From assembly GCA_040881785.1 (NCBI GenBank), contig JBBECO010000151.1:1-21221 (forward strand): a stretch of 21,221 nucleotides of DNA, given 5' to 3'. The position numbers were made by a program, and so were the translations under genes. Under the pieces are notes generated by a model. The model saw nothing but the letters and a program-made list of their open reading frames with translations. It ran no database searches and was not told the DNA's origin. Below, piece after piece: positions 17,993 to 21,221 of the stretch; the first letter of the stretch is position 1, and every line of letters begins with the position of its first letter. This stretch comes from JACDCA01 sp040881785 (GTDB lineage Bacteria; Acidobacteriota; Vicinamibacteria; Vicinamibacterales; 2-12-FULL-66-21).

Positions 17993-18105
17993 TTGCGCGT
18001 ACAAGCCATATGCGCAATTAAACCACTTGTATGCGCAACAATCAAGCTAGGCGCAACAATTTTTGCGCCTATCCCTACGCGCAATGCCTGAGGCCCTACG
18101 CGCAA
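17993..18105 (-). promoter_or_regulatory. Seven-site TTGCGCNTA operator array upstream of the Fic gene
   Basis: The 9-mer TTGCGCNTA occurs seven times in 113 bp. On the plus strand it starts at 17993 and 18063. On the minus strand it starts at 18017, 18038, 18056, 18084 and 18105. Two neighbouring pairs are spaced exactly 21 bp apart (18017/18038 and 18084/18105), placing them on the same helix face. The array ends 18 bp before the chosen Fic start. It most likely binds the winged-helix domain of the Fic protein for autoregulation. Confidence 0.7.
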
Positions 18106-18513
18106 CAAACACCGCACTCGCAAAGCAGAATTGGGCTCGAAAAGCCGCAGACAGCTGATCTGCACAGCCAGTTGCGGACATACAGGCCATTTACGCGGCT
18201 TCTCGAATCAACCAGTTGCGGAAATCGTCCAGTGCGGCGACCCACCATCTAAGACCAATAAAATCAACGATTTGTGCGATCTGGCGGTCGGTGGCGTCGT
18301 AAGTCTTTTCTAATCAGCGACTTGGTTTGATCTATGCCGCACCGGACGATTATTGAGAGGTTCGCCAGGGTTTCGCGAGGTGAGTCTCGAAGAGCGACGC
18401 AGCCGTTGCCGGCTCACCCCAGTTAGCGGCCCGCTGACGCCCACCCTCCCGCCGCGTGCCCACGGGCGAGCTCCTCTCAGTCGGGTCTCTGAACGGCCAG
18501 CAACCGCGTCAGT
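18106..18513. other. Gene-free AT-richer stretch with repeat motifs
   Basis: No convincing gene is visible. The stretch is less GC-rich than the rest of the window between about 18110 and 18340. It holds two partial or full copies of a CCAGTTGCGGA motif (18168-18181 and 18212-18238). An inverted partner, CCGCACCGGACGATTA, lies at about 18334-18349. The right part, to 18513, has no recognisable feature. Confidence 0.6.
18212..18238 (+). repeat. 27-bp direct repeat, left copy
   Basis: This matches 20433-20459 in 26 of 27 positions and in the same orientation; the copies begin CCAGTTGCGGA and end CGTCCAGTGCGGC. A 14-bp partial copy lies at 18168-18181. Each full copy itself contains two related halves (CCAGTTGCGG and CCAGTGCGG), a layout seen at recombinase core sites. 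The pair encloses 2.2 kb with the AraC remnant, the HNH-like gene and the recombinase-like tail. Confidence 0.75.
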
Positions 18514-19113
18514 TCATCGGGACGCGAGCGACGGTCGGGTCGATCGATGCCCCGGACCGGTTCCACGAGCCGCGGACCTCGGGCTGACGCGACGAGATGA
18601 GGCGGTAGTAACGGGAGCCAGCCTCATGCGCGTGACATCGCGCTGAGGCGGCGCGCCGAACAGCCGACTGTACTCGCGACTGAATTGCGACGGGCTCTCG
18701 TATCCCACACGCCCGTCGGCGCTGCCCGCGTCGAGGCTCTCGTTCAGCATCAACTGCCGTGCTTCCTGCAGAAGCAATTGCTTTTGGTACTGCAACGGGC
18801 TCACGCCAGTCAGGGCTCGGAAGGTCGAGGGACTCATGTGCGCTCGATCCGCCAATTCGTCTCCGTGTGGGGCCTGAACAAAGTTCTGCTTGAGCCACGC
18901 GACGGCCTTCGCGATCTGCTGACTTGGGGAGCCGGACGTGACGAGGCGCCGGAGTTGCGGACCGTGCGGACCTGTCAACAGGCGGAGAATGACTTCCTGC
19001 TGGATCAGCGGCGCCAAGCCGGGATCGGAGGCGTAAAGCGACAGGACCTCGTCGACATCGTGGCGATTAAACGCATCTTGAAACGCTCTGTGAAGTTGTT
19101 TCTGGTAACTCCC
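18514..19113 (-). pseudogene. AraC-family regulator remnant fused to a SnoaL-like fragment
   Basis: The frame opens after TGA at 19114-19116 and lacks a good start codon. Its first 30 residues, including HRAFQDAFNRHDVDEVLSLY, look like the N-terminus of a SnoaL/NTF2-like protein. From APLIQQEVILRLLTGPHG (about 19014) it becomes the C-terminal half of an AraC-family regulator, with the two DNA-binding helix-turn-helices ending in YESPSQFSREYSRLFGAPP. The AraC cupin domain is missing. The first HTH reads MSPSTFRALTG; the family usually has MSPSTFHHHFRALTG, so four codons appear deleted from the recognition helix. The tail after about 18620 is unrelated Ser/Arg-rich sequence. A chimera of two broken genes, unlikely to be functional. 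Confidence 0.72.
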
Positions 19114-19159
19114 TCATTCGGGTCGCCTTCCTGCTGAGTAAGAGAGTCCGCGACGTTCT

Positions 19160-19954
19160 TCAGTCAGGCGAAAACGGATCGAGTTCGTGATCGGGCTTGT
19201 AGTCGTCGGGGTGCCGATCGCCCTTCGTGCCTTCCGGTGGCGCGGTGTCATCCGCCCTGATGTAATTCCCGACGCAGCCACGCCGACCGAACCGATCGAC
19301 ATCGCCGAGATGCACCCACCCGTACAGATCGAGCGCGTAGGCACAGAACCATACGCCGGGAGTGTTTGACTCGATCCAGACGCACTCGTACACGCATTTC
19401 CCGTTGCGCGTCACCACACGATCAACTTTGCCGAGTTCGCGATTGAAGCGAAGCACTCGGATCATCTCCGGCACTATCGGGTGAACCGGCTGAAGTTGCC
19501 CGGTGTCCTTGTCGGCTTCGACCAGCGGCGGGAATGCCATGAGGTTCGGCCCCACGCCGGCGAACTCGCCGTACAGCGCCGCGTGAAAGCCGAGCACCCA
19601 TCGCCGGATGATCGCACGCAGGTCGAACCCGCCCGCAGCGACGAATGGCTGGCCGTCCGCCGCGATGCCAGCCATCAATTCCATCTTCAGGTGTTCGGGA
19701 TCTGGCGCTCGCTGGTGCAAGATTCCGACGAGTTGCCCAATCGTCTGATCCTCCAGATGCCGATCGTGGTTGCAGGCGTAGTGCGTTGGGAGAATCAACG
19801 GGAAAGTTCGATCGGGCTCCAGGAAGATTGCCGTTGGCGGGACGTGATCGCGATTCTTCTGATCGCCGTCTTGAAACGGTACGCCGCACAAGTAGCAGAA
19901 CGCCAGTCGCTGAGCGGGCCGTACAGCCTGTTGAGTCCGCAATTCGATCGCCAC
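19160..19954 (-). CDS. HNH-like (CxxC, DHVPP, CN) protein, possible nuclease
   Basis: A 264-residue protein from a GTG at 19954 with TTAGGGGGGCGTC just upstream as ribosome binding site. The N-terminal 75 residues carry a treble-clef-like pattern: CYLC (C20, C23), NRDHVPPTAIF (D36, H37) and HYACNHDRHLED (C61, N62). This resembles HNH endonucleases with a DHVPP core. The remaining 190 residues (FHAALYGEFAGVGPNL, WFCAYALDLYGWVH) match nothing I recognise and may be a target-recognition or effector domain. No signal peptide or membrane helix. It sits inside the 27-bp repeat pair between two gene remnants, fitting mobile-element cargo such as defence. It is the only intact-looking gene in that inner segment. 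Confidence 0.72.
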   Translation of the reverse strand: MAIELRTQQAVRPAQRLAFCYLCGVPFQDGDQKNRDHVPPTAIFLEPDRTFPLILPTHYACNHDRHLEDQTIGQLVGILHQRAPDPEHLKMELMAGIAADGQPFVAAGGFDLRAIIRRWVLGFHAALYGEFAGVGPNLMAFPPLVEADKDTGQLQPVHPIVPEMIRVLRFNRELGKVDRVVTRNGKCVYECVWIESNTPGVWFCAYALDLYGWVHLGDVDRFGRRGCVGNYIRADDTAPPEGTKGDRHPDDYKPDHELDPFSPD

Positions 19955-19979
19955 GACGCCCCCCTAATGTGTGAACCGC

Positions 19980-20213
19980 CTACGACGCGACATCGCGCTG
20001 TTCACTGGGCCACGCGGTCTTGAAGCCAGCGTGGATGGCTTCGAGCGGCGCATCCATGTTGAGCGCGGCCACTTCGTTGTACGTGCGAAATACCTTCGCG
20101 ACCGCCGCGTGACCGAGCGCGAGGGATTCGTGGATCCACTGCTCGGATGGTCCCGGCTCAATGTCGACACCTTCGGCCGTTGCGTGCGCGTGCATGCCGA
20201 CGAGGTGGCAGGT
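19980..20213 (-). pseudogene. Possible tyrosine recombinase C-terminal remnant
   Basis: After TGA 20214-20216 the frame encodes 77 residues ending at 19980. The segment LGHAAVAKVFRTYNEV has the spacing of the tyrosine-recombinase end motif (LGH, then Tyr ten residues after the His). Upstream HAHATAEGVD loosely recalls the HxLRHxxAT...AGVD box, but the conserved Arg is absent and the gap to LGH is too long. Its position beside a tRNA 3' fragment is where an integrase gene would lie. The evidence is weak and it could be an unrelated hypothetical. Confidence 0.33.
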
Positions 20214-20551
20214 TCAAGAGCTTTCGCATTGAGCAGTCCTGCCCTCCTTCGGCGAGCGGTAGGTGAAGTGTCAACCGACGGGGTCGCAGCGGCAGCGCGC
20301 CTGCTGCTGACCGCGCGCATCGTGACGAACGTCAATCTGTCGAAGGAACTCGTCCAGTCACTTGAATCACTGGCGAAGTCGTCCTGAGGCTGCCTCGACG
20401 CGAGGGGCAGGGCGCGGCCCACTGCGGGTCGTCCAGTTGCGGACATCGTCCAGTGCGGCCTTGTGCCCGGTAAGCGACTGACCTAACGCCATTTACACGA
20501 CGCAAAATTGAACGACGTCGCAAGTTATTGAGTCTATTGGCCTTACAGGGC
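20214..20551. other. Gene-free stretch inside the element
   Basis: No reading frame here looks like a real gene in either direction; all have biased, Arg/Ser-rich translations. It contains the right copy of the 27-bp direct repeat (20433-20459). An AT-richer tail (about 20480-20545) precedes the tRNA fragment. Confidence 0.55.
20433..20459 (+). repeat. 27-bp direct repeat, right copy
   Basis: Partner of 18212-18238 with a single mismatch (C for A at the twelfth base). The tandem half-sites continue slightly to the left, where a degraded third half lies before 20433. Confidence 0.75.
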
Positions 20552-20579
20552 TGGCTCGCCGGGCTGGACTCGAACCAGC
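20552..20579 (-). other. tRNA 3' fragment (T-arm, acceptor 3' strand, CCA)
   Basis: The minus strand reads GCTGG-TTCGAGT-CCAGC (5-bp T-stem with canonical TTCRANY-type loop), then CCGGCGA, G and an encoded CCA. No matching acceptor 5' strand (TCGCCGG), D-arm or anticodon arm is found upstream. It is therefore the 3' portion of a tRNA gene, the part usually carried as an attachment site by integrative elements. Confidence 0.7.
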
Positions 20580-20633
20580 AACTCTGCGCTAGCCGAGACA
20601 GCTGGATCAACGGGTTGGAGCGGCCTCGACCAG

Positions 20634-20963
20634 TCACGCTCGCAGGTGCTTTTTCAAGAAACGTCCCGTGTGGGACGCCCTGCACGCGGCCACGGCCTCG
20701 GGCGTGCCGGTGACGACGACCTCGCCGCCGGCGTGGCCGCCTTCGGGCCCGAGGTCGATCACGTGGTCGGCGACCTTGATGACGTCGAGGTGGTGCTCGA
20801 TCAGCAGCACCGTGTGCCCGGCGTCCACGATGCGGTTCAGCGACTCCAGCAGGCGCTCGATGTCGGCCAGATGCAGGCCCGTGGTCGGTTCGTCCAGGAT
20901 CTAGATCGTGTGCTTCGCCCGCGGAAGCGCGCTCAGCTCGGTGGCGATCTTGATCCGCTGTGC
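20634..20963 (-). pseudogene. uvrA: C-terminal fragment of excinuclease subunit UvrA
   Basis: About 109 codons from AQRIKIATELSA to KKHLRA, the second nucleotide-binding domain end of UvrA. ILDEPTTGLHLADIERLL is the Walker B/D-loop region, LLIEHHLDVIK holds the switch His, and VIDLGPEGGHAGGEVV is the UvrA C-terminal signature. UvrA is normally about 950 residues and recognises bulky DNA lesions. Here the 5' part is missing, replaced at about 20964 by unrelated sequence right where GGEAQR should begin. A TAG at 20901-20903 replaces the conserved Tyr before ILDEP. It cannot make a functional protein, so a complete uvrA probably exists elsewhere. Its last 13 codons are duplicated at 16535-16573. 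Confidence 0.92.
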
Positions 20964-21156
20964 CCTTCGTCAGGAACGAATGGGCGAACGAGTTGCGAAG
21001 CGAGCCGTCCACCATCTTCCGGAAGGCCGTCCGCGGCACGCGCATGGCGTGCACCGTGACGCCGTGCGCGTTGATCGAGAGGTCGCCCTCCTCCACCTTC
21101 CGGTCGTCCACGGTCTGCTGCTGAATCGAAGGCGGGTCGGGCGGCGTCGTCACCAT
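20964..21156 (-). pseudogene. Unrecognised 5' coding piece fused to the uvrA fragment
   Basis: From an ATG at 21156 an open frame runs about 64 codons (MVTTPPDPPSIQQQTVDD to SFLTKG). It then enters the uvrA fragment in the wrong frame, so this is a broken gene. The segment VHAMRVPRTAFRKMVDGSLRN weakly recalls the tail of NUDIX ADP-ribose pyrophosphatases, but without a NUDIX box in the window I make no assignment. No clear ribosome binding site. The last 65 bp of the window show no supportable feature. Confidence 0.35.
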
Positions 21157-21221
21157 CGGCACTCGCGAATCCCGGGAAGGTAGGCGCGATGCCGCCCGGC
21201 TGTCACCTGCCTACTTGAGGG

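Larger units (their letters stand above)
16529..20678 (-). mobile_element. Probable decayed integrative element at the uvrA 3' end
   Basis: A segment of about 4.1 kb bounded by direct copies of the uvrA 3' end (16535-16573 and 20640-20678). Reading the minus strand, the larger uvrA fragment ends normally, foreign-looking genes follow, and the displaced tail comes last. This is the pattern left by an element that restores the end of its target gene. Contents are accessory: a Fic protein with operator array, an AraC-family remnant, an HNH-like gene, a possible recombinase tail and a tRNA 3' fragment. No intact integrase is present, so it would be immobile now. A second boundary pair (27-bp repeats at 18212 and 20433) suggests nesting. 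Confidence 0.45.

Noticed and set aside
20540..20640. Complete tRNA gene
   Set aside because: Only the T-arm, acceptor 3' strand and CCA are present; no paired 5' acceptor strand, D-arm or anticodon stem could be built.
20528..20713. Plus-strand frame containing LAGLDSNQQL
   Set aside because: This is the antisense of the tRNA T-arm and of the uvrA end, a familiar spurious translation.

Overview
GC-rich window with densely packed genes, mostly on the minus strand in its left 16 kb. An ECF sigma factor coupled to a membrane Ser/Thr kinase, several secreted M14 peptidases and a secreted CocE-type hydrolase suggest an environmental, protein-degrading bacterium. Acidobacteriota (Vicinamibacteria-like) is my best guess. 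That is inference from gene style; there is no rRNA gene to settle it.

Layout. 0.17-0.9 kb: a zeta-toxin-type P-loop kinase interrupted by one in-frame TGA, overlapped by ATGA with a small partner gene. 0.88-1.44 kb: an NADPH-dependent FMN reductase on the other strand. 1.59-4.23 kb: a secreted M14 metallopeptidase with intact zinc site. 4.44-6.45 kb: a two-gene NAD salvage operon, pncA then pncB, with an ATGA overlap. 6.64-7.32 kb: a lipoprotein divergent from an ECF sigma factor/kinase pair (7.43-10.29 kb, ATGA overlap); the shared upstream region holds a 7-bp tandem repeat. 10.35-12.37 kb: a secreted CocE/NonD hydrolase. 12.57-16.35 kb: two tandem M14-fold genes 2 bp apart, closed by a strong intrinsic terminator. 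The downstream one keeps the active site. The upstream one has lost every zinc ligand and the catalytic Glu, so it looks like a secreted pseudo-peptidase paired with an enzyme.

The right end (16.4-21.2 kb) is different in character: an array of 21-bp repeats, then a roughly 4.1 kb segment bounded by two direct copies of the 3' end of uvrA. The 39 bp they share differ at six positions, all synonymous. Inside lie a Fic protein with Gln in place of the catalytic His, preceded by seven copies of TTGCGCNTA (probable operator array); an AraC-family remnant fused to a SnoaL-like fragment; an HNH-like gene; a possible tyrosine-recombinase tail; a 27-bp direct repeat pair; and the 3' third of a tRNA including CCA. 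The flanking uvrA piece is truncated and carries a stop codon. I read this as a decayed, nested integrative element that entered at the uvrA 3' end.

The best candidates for something undescribed are the peptidase/pseudo-peptidase pair, the Fic gene with its operator array, and uvrA-tail integration.
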